Of a DNA stretch of 8,921 nt, positions 1 through 6,110 are shown piece after piece. Each line of letters begins with the position of its first letter. The first letter of the stretch is position 1. The stretch lies in NCBI GenBank assembly GCA_029051445.1, contig JAIDKP010000377.1, positions 1 to 8,921 on the forward strand. Direction: 5' to 3'. This stretch comes from Muribaculaceae bacterium. Its GTDB lineage: Bacteria; Bacteroidota; Bacteroidia; Bacteroidales; Muribaculaceae. Under the pieces are notes generated by a model. It saw nothing but the letters and a program-made list of their open reading frames with translations. It did no database searches and was not told the origin of the DNA. Position numbers and translations under genes: made by a program.

Positions 1-277
1 TCTTGGTCTTTTTTGTATTTGTTTTCCATGTCATTTTAGATTTAATATTAGTAATATAATAACTAAATAGCAGTAGTAATTGTTCATTATAACACAGCTT
101 CTATTTATTTTTATATTTATATTCAAAACATAATGCCATACCTACTTATCCACCTCAGGCATTTTTGCGCATATCCGATACAAAGAAGCGGTTTCATCAC
201 CGCAACCCGTCCCAAAGACCGCCCCACTATTCTTCCCGTCGAATATTCTTCATATATTTGCTATATCTGCAACCGAT
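1..277. other. AT-rich intergenic region with no supported gene
   Basis: The first 130 bases are very AT-rich, with long T and A/T runs, while bases from about 180 onwards approach the composition of the next gene. A 208-codon frame opening at 133 runs on out of frame inside the radical SAM gene and encodes an Arg/His/Cys-rich sequence unlike a folded protein, so I do not accept it. On the minus strand an ATG at 29-27 would begin MENKYKKDQ and leave the window. It could be the first codons of a divergent gene, but nine codons and no recognisable minus-strand promoter element are too little to call one. The only other signal I see is the promoter element at 253-260. Confidence 0.6.
253..260 (+). 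promoter_or_regulatory. Candidate Bacteroidota -7 element for the radical SAM/glycosyltransferase unit
   Basis: TATATTTG matches the Bacteroidota -7 consensus TAnnTTTG exactly. It lies 17 bases before the ATG at 278, so the transcript would have a leader of only about 10 bases. I see no good -33 TTTG about 20 bases upstream, so the call rests on half of the promoter. Confidence 0.4.
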
Positions 278-1720
278 ATGCGAATATCCTTTCTCACACC
301 ACCGTCGTTTTTTCATCGACAGCCGGCCGAACGGTCGGCGGGGTGCACACGTGTGGTTGTGCCGGTGCCAAATATCTACGAACTCACACTTGCCGCCACC
401 GTAAGGCGCGATATCGGCGCGACTGTCACACTCGACGACTTCACATGCGGGAGCAAAAATATCGCGCGCTTCCGGCATTTTGCACAAAAACACGACCGCG
501 ACTTCATCTTCATCTGGAGTGTCAACCTCTCCTACGACGACGATATGCGGGCACTTTCAGAATTAAGGAAACACCGAAACGACACACCGGTTGTATTCGT
601 TGGTCCCGCACCGACATGGCAACCGGCACGCTACCTCATCGATCCGCATGTTTTCGTTCTGCGCGGAGAGCCCGAGCACACTGCCTGCGACCTTCTGGCG
701 AGCCTCTCTGCCGACTCCTCCATCGCCGCGATACCCGGATTATCGTGGTGCGACCATAGTGGACGCATATACAACAACGTCGCCCGCCCGATCGCCAACA
801 GCCTCGATGCACTCCCCTTTCCGGCACGCGATCTCATCGTCGGGCGTGTCTACCACAACCCCAAGCTCAAGACCGGCCCCTACACCACGGCATTCACCTC
901 CCGCAACTGCCCGTACCGATGCATCTTTTGTGTGCCATCGTCACTCTCCTTTGCCCGCGAGATCGAACATAAGCGCAGCCATGGTGTCAAGCCGCCTGTC
1001 GCTTTCCGTTCAATCAGCTCGATCGATGCAGAGATGGAGCAGATCGCAGCAATGGGCTACAAGGCCGTGGGGTTCATGGACGACAACTTTATTTGGGACA
1101 GGAAACGCACATCGGCGATATGCGACATTATGCGCCGTCACAAACTGCTTTGGGGATGTCAGGCTCGTGCCGACGCCATTACACCCGATATTGCCTCCAT
1201 GCTTGCCTCCGGCGGGTGCCGCTACGTCGATATCGGTGTCGAGTCGTTCGACGACCGCATACTTGCATATATCAGAAAAAGCGAGACTGCCGACGATATC
1301 CGCCGCGCCATCCGTCTGCTTGCCGATGCCGGCATATCCGTTAAACTCAATGTACTCATCGGCAGTTCCCCTTACGAGACGCCTCAGACCGTCGCGGCCA
1401 CTCTCCGCGAGGTTCGTCGACTCCCTGTCGATCAGGTGATGATAAATATTGTTTCGCCGTTTCCGGGCACAGAATACCATAAGATATGCATGAAAAACGG
1501 CTGGCTGAAAGACGGCATCTATGTCCCGACCGATGTGCAGCGTCACTCATCACTCCGGCTACCGCATCTCTCGGCAAGACAAATGGAGCGGCTTCTCTTC
1601 CACCACAATCTGCGCTATTTTCTTTCCCCACGGTTCATCAAGCGCCAGCTTCTGCGATTCCGCTCTGCAGGCGAGTTCGCAGCCGCACTGAAGTCTCTGA
1701 TGTTAAAACTATTCGGATAA
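278..1720 (+). CDS. B12-binding-type radical SAM protein, substrate unknown
   Basis: This 480-residue protein has the two-domain layout of the BchE-like radical SAM enzymes with an N-terminal cobalamin-binding-type domain. Residues about 1-140 look like that domain: an MRISFLTPP start, LTLAATVRRDIGATVTLDDF near 36-55 and the VLRGEPE turn near 127-133. The linker shows IPGLSW and LDALPFPARDLI (about 152-187). The [4Fe-4S] cluster cysteines are C211, C215 and C218 in CPYRCIFC, preceded by FTSRN. FMDDNF and the later VESFDD and LNVLIGSSPYE segments are typical of the radical SAM barrel. I see no clear DxHxxG cobalamin-ligand motif, so cofactor binding is uncertain. Members methylate or rearrange lipids, tetrapyrroles and natural products; the reaction here cannot be assigned. 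The start follows the family N-terminus. The next gene begins one base after the stop, so the two are probably co-transcribed. Confidence 0.9.
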   Translation: MRISFLTPPSFFHRQPAERSAGCTRVVVPVPNIYELTLAATVRRDIGATVTLDDFTCGSKNIARFRHFAQKHDRDFIFIWSVNLSYDDDMRALSELRKHRNDTPVVFVGPAPTWQPARYLIDPHVFVLRGEPEHTACDLLASLSADSSIAAIPGLSWCDHSGRIYNNVARPIANSLDALPFPARDLIVGRVYHNPKLKTGPYTTAFTSRNCPYRCIFCVPSSLSFAREIEHKRSHGVKPPVAFRSISSIDAEMEQIAAMGYKAVGFMDDNFIWDRKRTSAICDIMRRHKLLWGCQARADAITPDIASMLASGGCRYVDIGVESFDDRILAYIRKSETADDIRRAIRLLADAGISVKLNVLIGSSPYETPQTVAATLREVRRLPVDQVMINIVSPFPGTEYHKICMKNGWLKDGIYVPTDVQRHSSLRLPHLSARQMERLLFHHNLRYFLSPRFIKRQLLRFRSAGEFAAALKSLMLKLFG

Positions 1721-1721
1721 A

Positions 1722-2459
1722 ATGTCGCCACGCATATCAGTCATAATACTCACCTGCAACCAGTGCGACACCACACTTCGGTGCCTCGCCGCACTCACCC
1801 CGCTGCCACGCGACATTGAGCTGATACTTGTCGACAACGGTTCGACCGACGGCACCGCCGGCAAAATAAGCGCCATATACCCCGGCATTACAATAGTACG
1901 CAATCACAGAAACCTCGGAGTGGCAGCAGGACGCAATGCAGGTATCTCGCGCGCCTCCGGGCGATATATCATGTTGCTCGACAACGACACAGTCCCTTCC
2001 ATTGAAGCTATCGAGGATCTTGCCGCATACCTCGACACCAATCCCCGGTGCGCGATCGCCGCTCCGCGCCTTGTCGGCGACGACGGCACCACCCAGCGTT
2101 CGTTCCGCCCTTTTCCAGGCCTGCGTGTGAAAATACACCGCAGCTCCGACACTGTAGCCGGGCCGGATATTCCGGCATTTCCAATTCAGCCGTTCTATGT
2201 CATAGGTGCCGCACAACTTGTCCGGCGCACAGTTTTCGACCGGATTGGTTTGTTAGACAGTCACATCTTCTACGGCCCGGAAGATGCCGACCTGTGTATG
2301 CGCGTCCGTCAGGCAGGCATAGGCTCCATCGACTACCTTCCTGCAATCGTCATCCGGCACCTATGGCGACGGGCTTCACGCAATCCACTCTCGACGCTTT
2401 GGTGGCGTCATCTGGCCTCACTCGCCTATTTCTACTGCCGCCACAGGCGTTTTCTCTGA
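1722..2459 (+). CDS. Family-2 glycosyltransferase (rhamnosyltransferase-like)
   Basis: The 245-residue protein is a GT-A fold inverting glycosyltransferase that should transfer a sugar from a nucleotide-sugar donor, probably at the inner face of the membrane. It begins with the typical ISVIILTCN strand (residues 5-13). VDNGSTDGT (37-45) is the nucleotide-binding loop, RNLGVAAGRNAGI (63-75) is the family signature, LLDNDT (85-90) carries the metal-binding DxD as D87 and D89, and GPEDADLCMRV (185-195) holds the acidic catalytic region with E187 and D188. IRHLWRRASR (211-220) matches the C-terminal His-containing loop of rhamnosyltransferase-like members. There is no strong membrane segment. Length is slightly short for the group, which often runs to 280-330 residues. 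Donor and acceptor cannot be told. It starts one base after the radical SAM stop, and its last 42 bases are antisense to nhaC. Confidence 0.92.
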   Translation: MSPRISVIILTCNQCDTTLRCLAALTPLPRDIELILVDNGSTDGTAGKISAIYPGITIVRNHRNLGVAAGRNAGISRASGRYIMLLDNDTVPSIEAIEDLAAYLDTNPRCAIAAPRLVGDDGTTQRSFRPFPGLRVKIHRSSDTVAGPDIPAFPIQPFYVIGAAQLVRRTVFDRIGLLDSHIFYGPEDADLCMRVRQAGIGSIDYLPAIVIRHLWRRASRNPLSTLWWRHLASLAYFYCRHRRFL

Positions 2460-3935
2460 GCAGTCGGCAGCCGGAGAATTGCGACGGCGGTATTCCGTGA
2501 TCCACGCCGCTGCTATCGACATCACCGGACTCATAATATTGAACACACAGAAAGGCAGATAAGCAAGCGTAGCCACACCAAGAACCGTCGACTGTGTCAG
2601 CCCGCAGGAGTTCCACGGTATCAGCACCGAAGTCACCGACGTAGAGTCTTCAACCGTCCGGCTCAACACTTTGGAAGCGATCCCCTTGCGCCCATATAGG
2701 TCTGAATACACATTAGCGTTGAGAATGATCGACAGATACTGGTCGGAAGTAGTGCAGTTGAAAAACAGTCCGGTACCGACTGTCGCCGACACTATGCCGC
2801 GACGCGTGTGAAGATGCCTTAGAAAAACATTGGTGATTGCCGAGATCATGCCCGATCCAAGCATAACGCCACCAAAACACATGCCCGACAGCACAAGCAG
2901 TATAGTCGGCATCATCCCCCTGATACCGCCGGTCGAAGTCAGACTCTGAAGAATCTCGTCATCAACCTCGGCCGAGGTACCCGTACAGAGCGACTTCACG
3001 GTCTCAAGCAGATTTGCGGCCACATCGCCGTCGGCACCGCCCTGAAACACAAACACCCCGACACATCCGGCAAGAGTGGAAATGATAAGCGTATTGCGCG
3101 TAGACACCCTGAGAGCAAGTATCACGAGCGTCAGCAACGGTATCACAAGAGTCCAGCCGGTTATATTGTACATTCCTTCAAGTCCCTCGATCAAAGCCTG
3201 TGCATTCTCCTCGGCGGCTGCGGGAGTGGCAAACAGACCTACTGCGCCAAACACAGCAAGCGCGACGACAAGAGCCGGAATCGACGTGCGCATCATGTTG
3301 CGTATATGCGTAAAAAGATCTACGCCGCACGACGACGATGCAAGCACCGTAGTGTCACTGAGAGGCGACACCTTGTCACCGAAATAGGCGCCGGATATGA
3401 TCGCGCCGGCCACAAGCGGAGCATAATAACCCATAGCCTCCCCTATACCGATAAACGCAAGACCGATCGTGGCGATCGTAGTCCATGAACTGCCCGACAG
3501 CACAGAGACACACGCACACACCACACAGGCCACCAGAGGAAAGATACTCGGATTTATCATCTCGAGACCATAGACGATAAGCGTCGGCACCACGCCGCTT
3601 GCCATCCACGACACCGTCACAGTGGCAATAAGAGCAAGTATGGGCACTGCCGGGAATATCTGCGACGAGCAGAGTTTAAGACCACGCTTATACTCGGCTC
3701 CGGGGCGACGGTAGAACACCACCGATACAGTCAGCGCAGCCACCGCACACAGCAGCAACACACTCCAGCTCCAGTCCTGGACAAAACCGGCACCTCCGAT
3801 TTTGACAAGAAGGCCGATCATTGTAAACAGTACGACAAACGGTATTAAAGCGGCTTTAAGCCCAGGCATGCGGTTGTTGTTATTATTTTCCAATGCAAAT
3901 GCTGATTCAGTGTTATAAACCCGACGGATAAACAC
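2418..3935 (-). CDS. nhaC: NhaC-family Na+/H+ antiporter
   Basis: An inner-membrane secondary transporter expected to exchange cytoplasmic Na+ for protons in pH and sodium homeostasis. From the upstream start it has 505 residues, with roughly ten to twelve hydrophobic segments. Family hallmarks are clear: SGSSWTTIATIGLAFIGIGE (147-166), AYFGDKVSPLSDTTVLAS (183-200) followed by DLFTHIRNM (206-214), FFNCTTSDQYLSIIL (391-405), LSRTVEDS (424-431) and LIPWNSCG (438-445). The longest frame opens with GTG at 3935. A stop lies in frame at 3962-3960. An ATG at 3869 (residue 23, MPGLKAAL) just before the first membrane segment may be the true start, because the 22 residues before it are hydrophilic and Asn-rich; that gives 483 residues. 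The gene stands alone, divergent from rimP, and its 3' end overlaps the glycosyltransferase. Exact ion specificity is inferred from the family. Confidence 0.93.
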   Translation of the reverse strand: MFIRRVYNTESAFALENNNNNRMPGLKAALIPFVVLFTMIGLLVKIGGAGFVQDWSWSVLLLCAVAALTVSVVFYRRPGAEYKRGLKLCSSQIFPAVPILALIATVTVSWMASGVVPTLIVYGLEMINPSIFPLVACVVCACVSVLSGSSWTTIATIGLAFIGIGEAMGYYAPLVAGAIISGAYFGDKVSPLSDTTVLASSSCGVDLFTHIRNMMRTSIPALVVALAVFGAVGLFATPAAAEENAQALIEGLEGMYNITGWTLVIPLLTLVILALRVSTRNTLIISTLAGCVGVFVFQGGADGDVAANLLETVKSLCTGTSAEVDDEILQSLTSTGGIRGMMPTILLVLSGMCFGGVMLGSGMISAITNVFLRHLHTRRGIVSATVGTGLFFNCTTSDQYLSIILNANVYSDLYGRKGIASKVLSRTVEDSTSVTSVLIPWNSCGLTQSTVLGVATLAYLPFCVFNIMSPVMSIAAAWITEYRRRNSPAADCSEKTPVAAVEIGE

Positions 3936-3965
3936 CGCCTTTGAGAAACCAAAATGATTTCACCA

Positions 3966-3973
3966 CAAAGTTA
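3966..3973 (-). promoter_or_regulatory. Candidate Bacteroidota -7 element for nhaC
   Basis: Read on the minus strand this is TAACTTTG, an exact match to TAnnTTTG. Transcription would start a few bases downstream near 3959, leaving about 25 bases before the GTG at 3935 or about 90 before the ATG at 3869. No good -33 TTTG is visible at the usual distance. Confidence 0.45.
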
Positions 3974-4182
3974 ACGTCTTATATCAATAACTGCATGTGT
4001 TAAATGGCAAATCATTACAAATAAATGTAATCATCCGATTTTTAAGACAGCAGGCATGTTATGCAGATTCTTAATGTTAAAAATCAACAACTGTAGCGCG
4101 TAATCATGTTAATTTATATTAAAACATCTTCTTTATTGCAATATCTACCTCCCCATTTTTACGCATTTCAGTGAAAAAACAC

Positions 4183-4190
4183 TACATTTG
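4183..4190 (+). promoter_or_regulatory. Candidate Bacteroidota -7 element for rimP-nusA-infB
   Basis: TACATTTG matches TAnnTTTG exactly and is followed by C, as often seen in Bacteroides promoters. A T-run at 4156-4160 lies near the -33 distance but is a poor match. The start of transcription would be near 4196-4198, so the palindrome at 4204-4225 would form almost the very 5' end of the operon mRNA. Confidence 0.55.
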
Positions 4191-4203
4191 CATAGAGCAT
4201 TCA

Positions 4204-4225
4204 AGAGGAAGCCGCGGCTTCCTCT
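4204..4225 (+). promoter_or_regulatory. Perfect 22-bp palindrome in the rimP leader
   Basis: The arms are AGAGGAAGCCG and its exact reverse complement CGGCTTCCTCT, with no spacer. As RNA it would form a nine-pair stem closed by a CGCG tetraloop, followed by ATTTTGTT at 4226-4233. It lies just downstream of the inferred promoter and ends 15 bases before the rimP ATG. It could be an operator for a dimeric DNA-binding protein, a 5' hairpin that protects the mRNA or affects translation, or a terminator/attenuator. The sequence alone does not choose between them. No + strand gene lies immediately upstream, so it is not a plain end-of-gene terminator. Confidence 0.6.
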
Positions 4226-4240
4226 ATTTTGTTATAGAAA

Positions 4241-4708
4241 ATGATAGACAAATCGCAGATTAAACCCATAGTAGAGCAGGCAATAGAGGGCACCGACATC
4301 TACCTCGTAGACCTCAGGGTCGAGCCGGGCAACCGCATTGTCGTCGAGCTCGACTCAGCCGACGGAATGGACGTGGATTCATGTGCCGGAATAAGCCGCA
4401 AGATAGAGGCCGCACTCGACAGGGACAAGGAAGACTTTGAACTTGAGGTAGGCTCAGCGGGACTGACAGCACCCTTCAAAGTGAGACAGCAATACCTCAA
4501 AAACATCGGAAACGAGATTGAGGTACTCACTAAAGACGGGCGAAAACTTAAAGGCACACTTACAGCTGTAAACCCCGATGACTATGTCATCGAAATCCCG
4601 GTCAAAGAAAAAGCCCCGGGAGCAAAACGCCCTACAGTGGTCATGAAACCACAGACAATACCGTTCGACCTGACGAAAATCGCACGATACGTCATCACCT
4701 TCAAATAA
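4241..4708 (+). CDS. rimP: Ribosome maturation factor RimP
   Basis: RimP is a cytoplasmic protein that helps mature the 30S subunit, binding it during late assembly. The 155-residue product has the usual length and two-domain form. In the N-terminal alpha/beta domain, IYLVDLRVEPGNRIVVELDS (20-39) is followed by the acidic VDSCAGISRKIEAALD (45-60), a family signature, and FELEVGSAGLTAPFK (66-80) corresponds to the conserved LEVSSPG region. The rest (about 81-155) is the SH3-like C-terminal domain, with GNEIEVLTKDGRKLKGTL near 90-107. The ATG at 4241 gives the expected N-terminus. It lacks a Shine-Dalgarno but has an A-rich run before it, as is normal in this phylum. It is the first gene of the operon, with nusA 36 bases downstream, and this order is widely conserved in bacteria. 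Confidence 0.95.
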   Translation: MIDKSQIKPIVEQAIEGTDIYLVDLRVEPGNRIVVELDSADGMDVDSCAGISRKIEAALDRDKEDFELEVGSAGLTAPFKVRQQYLKNIGNEIEVLTKDGRKLKGTLTAVNPDDYVIEIPVKEKAPGAKRPTVVMKPQTIPFDLTKIARYVITFK

Positions 4709-4744
4709 GACTAAACGAATACCAATCGACACTATACCACGACG

Positions 4745-6007
4745 ATGGCAAAGAAGATAGACGCTACCCCGAATATGGTGGAAAGCTTCGCTGAATTCAA
4801 GGAGCTTAAAAACATTGACAAGACAACAATGATAAGCGTGCTCGAGGAGTCATTCCGAAACGTGCTCGCTAAAATGTTTGGAACCGACGAGAATCTCGAC
4901 GTCATCATGAACCCCGACAAGGGCGACGTGCAGATCTTCCAGAATCTCGAGGTAGTACCCGATGGCGAAGTGAGCAACCCCAACCTGCAGATTGCGCTCA
5001 CCGAAGCGCGGGCCGACAACGATCCCGAAGTCGAGATCGGTGAAGAGCACACCAAGGAAATCATCTTTGCCGACTTCGGTCGACGCGCAATCCTGAACCT
5101 GCGCCAGACACTGCAGTCCAAGATCCTCGACCTGCAGAAAGAAGCCGTCTACGAGAAGTTCAAGGAACTCGAAGGCGAGCTTGTCACTGGAGAGGTCTAT
5201 CAGACATGGTCGAGAGAGACACTCCTGCTCGATGCAGAGAAAAACGAGCTGCTTCTGCCAAAGAGCGAGGCTATACCACGCGACTTCTTCCGAAAAGGAG
5301 AGACCGTGAGAGCTGTGGTTGCAAACGTTGACAACAAAAACAACAACCCCAAGATTACTGTAAGCCGCACCAACGAGAACTTCCTCCGCCGACTCTTTGA
5401 AATCGAAGTACCCGAAATTCAGGACGGGCTCATCAGCATACGCGCAGTGGCCCGTATCCCGGGAGAGCGCGCAAAAATCGCAGTCGAGAGCTACGATGAC
5501 CGCATTGACCCCGTAGGCGCATGTGTCGGAGTGAAAGGCTCAAGAATCCATGGCATAGTTCGAGAGCTCCGCAACGAGAATATCGACGTTATCACCTACA
5601 CGGCAAATCCGTCACTGTTCATACAGCGAGCCCTGAGTCCGGCAAAAATATCATCAATACGCATCGACGAAGAAAATAAAAAAGCCGAAGTATTCCTCCG
5701 CCCCGAAGAAGTGTCGCTCGCTATCGGCAAAGGAGGCTCAAACATAAAGCTCGCAACACAGCTCACCGGATATGAGATCGATGTCTACCGCGATGCCGAA
5801 GAAGAGGTAACCGAGGAAGACATCTACATCGACGAGTTCAACGACGAGATCGAAAGCTGGATCATCGATTCACTCAAGCAGATAGGACTCACAACCGCAA
5901 AGGCTGTACTGAAAACACCGCGCGAAGTACTCATAGACCAGGCCGATCTTGAGGAAGAAGACGTTGATCACGTGCTCAACGTGTTCAAGGCCGAATTTGA
6001 AGACTGA
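4745..6007 (+). CDS. nusA: Transcription termination/antitermination factor NusA
   Basis: NusA binds RNA polymerase and nascent RNA and modulates pausing, intrinsic termination and antitermination. The 420-residue protein shows the standard order: an RNA-polymerase-binding N-terminal domain (about 1-130, with a helical MISVLEESFRNVLAKMFG at 29-46), an S1 domain (about 140-210, ending NPKITVSRTNENFLRRLF), KH1 (about 230-300, with DPVGACVGVKGSRIHGIVRE at 255-274) and KH2 (about 305-370, with LAIGKGGSNIKLA at 325-337). The loops GVKG and GKGG are the RNA-binding GxxG motifs. The C-terminal 60 residues are acidic and contain one helix-hairpin-helix-like unit (IGLTTAKAVLKTPREVL); the two acidic repeats of E. 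coli NusA are absent, as in many non-proteobacterial forms. It follows rimP by 36 bases and precedes infB by 103. In E. coli NusA represses its own operon; the same here is inference. Confidence 0.96.
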   Translation: MAKKIDATPNMVESFAEFKELKNIDKTTMISVLEESFRNVLAKMFGTDENLDVIMNPDKGDVQIFQNLEVVPDGEVSNPNLQIALTEARADNDPEVEIGEEHTKEIIFADFGRRAILNLRQTLQSKILDLQKEAVYEKFKELEGELVTGEVYQTWSRETLLLDAEKNELLLPKSEAIPRDFFRKGETVRAVVANVDNKNNNPKITVSRTNENFLRRLFEIEVPEIQDGLISIRAVARIPGERAKIAVESYDDRIDPVGACVGVKGSRIHGIVRELRNENIDVITYTANPSLFIQRALSPAKISSIRIDEENKKAEVFLRPEEVSLAIGKGGSNIKLATQLTGYEIDVYRDAEEEVTEEDIYIDEFNDEIESWIIDSLKQIGLTTAKAVLKTPREVLIDQADLEEEDVDHVLNVFKAEFED

Positions 6008-6110
6008 TCTGCAATTCAACCACTGACGATCGCACACACGGTCGCAGAATGCCCGGAACAGGCATTTACGATTTAAATTTCAAAAGAGACATAAACACCC
6101 TCCTCCCTGC
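6008..6110 (+). other. nusA-infB spacer with two small hairpins
   Basis: The 103-base gap is long for an operon of this kind. Two six-pair hairpins can form: CGATCG (6027-6032) with CGGTCG (6039-6044) around a CACACA loop, including one G-U pair, and AATGCC (6048-6053) with GGCATT (6061-6066) around a seven-base loop. After the second comes the AT-rich ATTTAAATTT rather than a clean T-run, so it is a poor terminator. TAAATTTC at 6074-6081 is one base off the -7 consensus and could be a weak internal promoter. Any role in processing or in adjusting infB output is conjecture. Confidence 0.3.

Larger units (their letters stand above)
3936..4240. other. Divergent control region between nhaC and rimP
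   Basis: This roughly 305-base stretch has no open frame of note and is more AT-rich than the genes beside it. It holds a -7 element facing nhaC (3966-3973), one facing rimP (4183-4190), and the palindrome at 4204-4225. A small inverted repeat, ATTACA at 4014-4019 and TGTAAT at 4026-4031, lies in the middle with a six-base spacer; in such AT-rich sequence it may be chance. I see no tRNA, riboswitch or small protein here. Confidence 0.7.

Noticed and set aside
1..29. Possible start of a minus-strand gene (ATG at 29-27, MENKYKKDQ)
   Set aside because: Only nine codons are visible, and no minus-strand TAnnTTTG element was found upstream; sequence before position 1 is needed.
133..759. 208-codon + strand frame ahead of and inside the radical SAM gene
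   Set aside because: It overlaps most of the N-terminal domain of a well-supported gene in another frame and encodes a low-complexity Arg/His/Cys/Thr-rich sequence with no recognisable fold.
591..1439. 282-codon + strand frame within the radical SAM gene
   Set aside because: Ser/Pro/Arg/Thr-rich translation typical of a shifted frame in a C-rich gene; the radical SAM motifs lie in the other frame.
2426..2456. CGCCT...AGGCG inverted repeat followed by TTTTCT as a terminator for the glycosyltransferase
   Set aside because: The stem is only five pairs with a 17-base loop and lies inside both coding regions; too weak to call.
3998..4112. Three copies of TGTTAA (3998, 4075, 4107) in the nhaC-rimP gap as possible operator repeats
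   Set aside because: Irregular spacing and AT-rich surroundings make chance occurrence likely.
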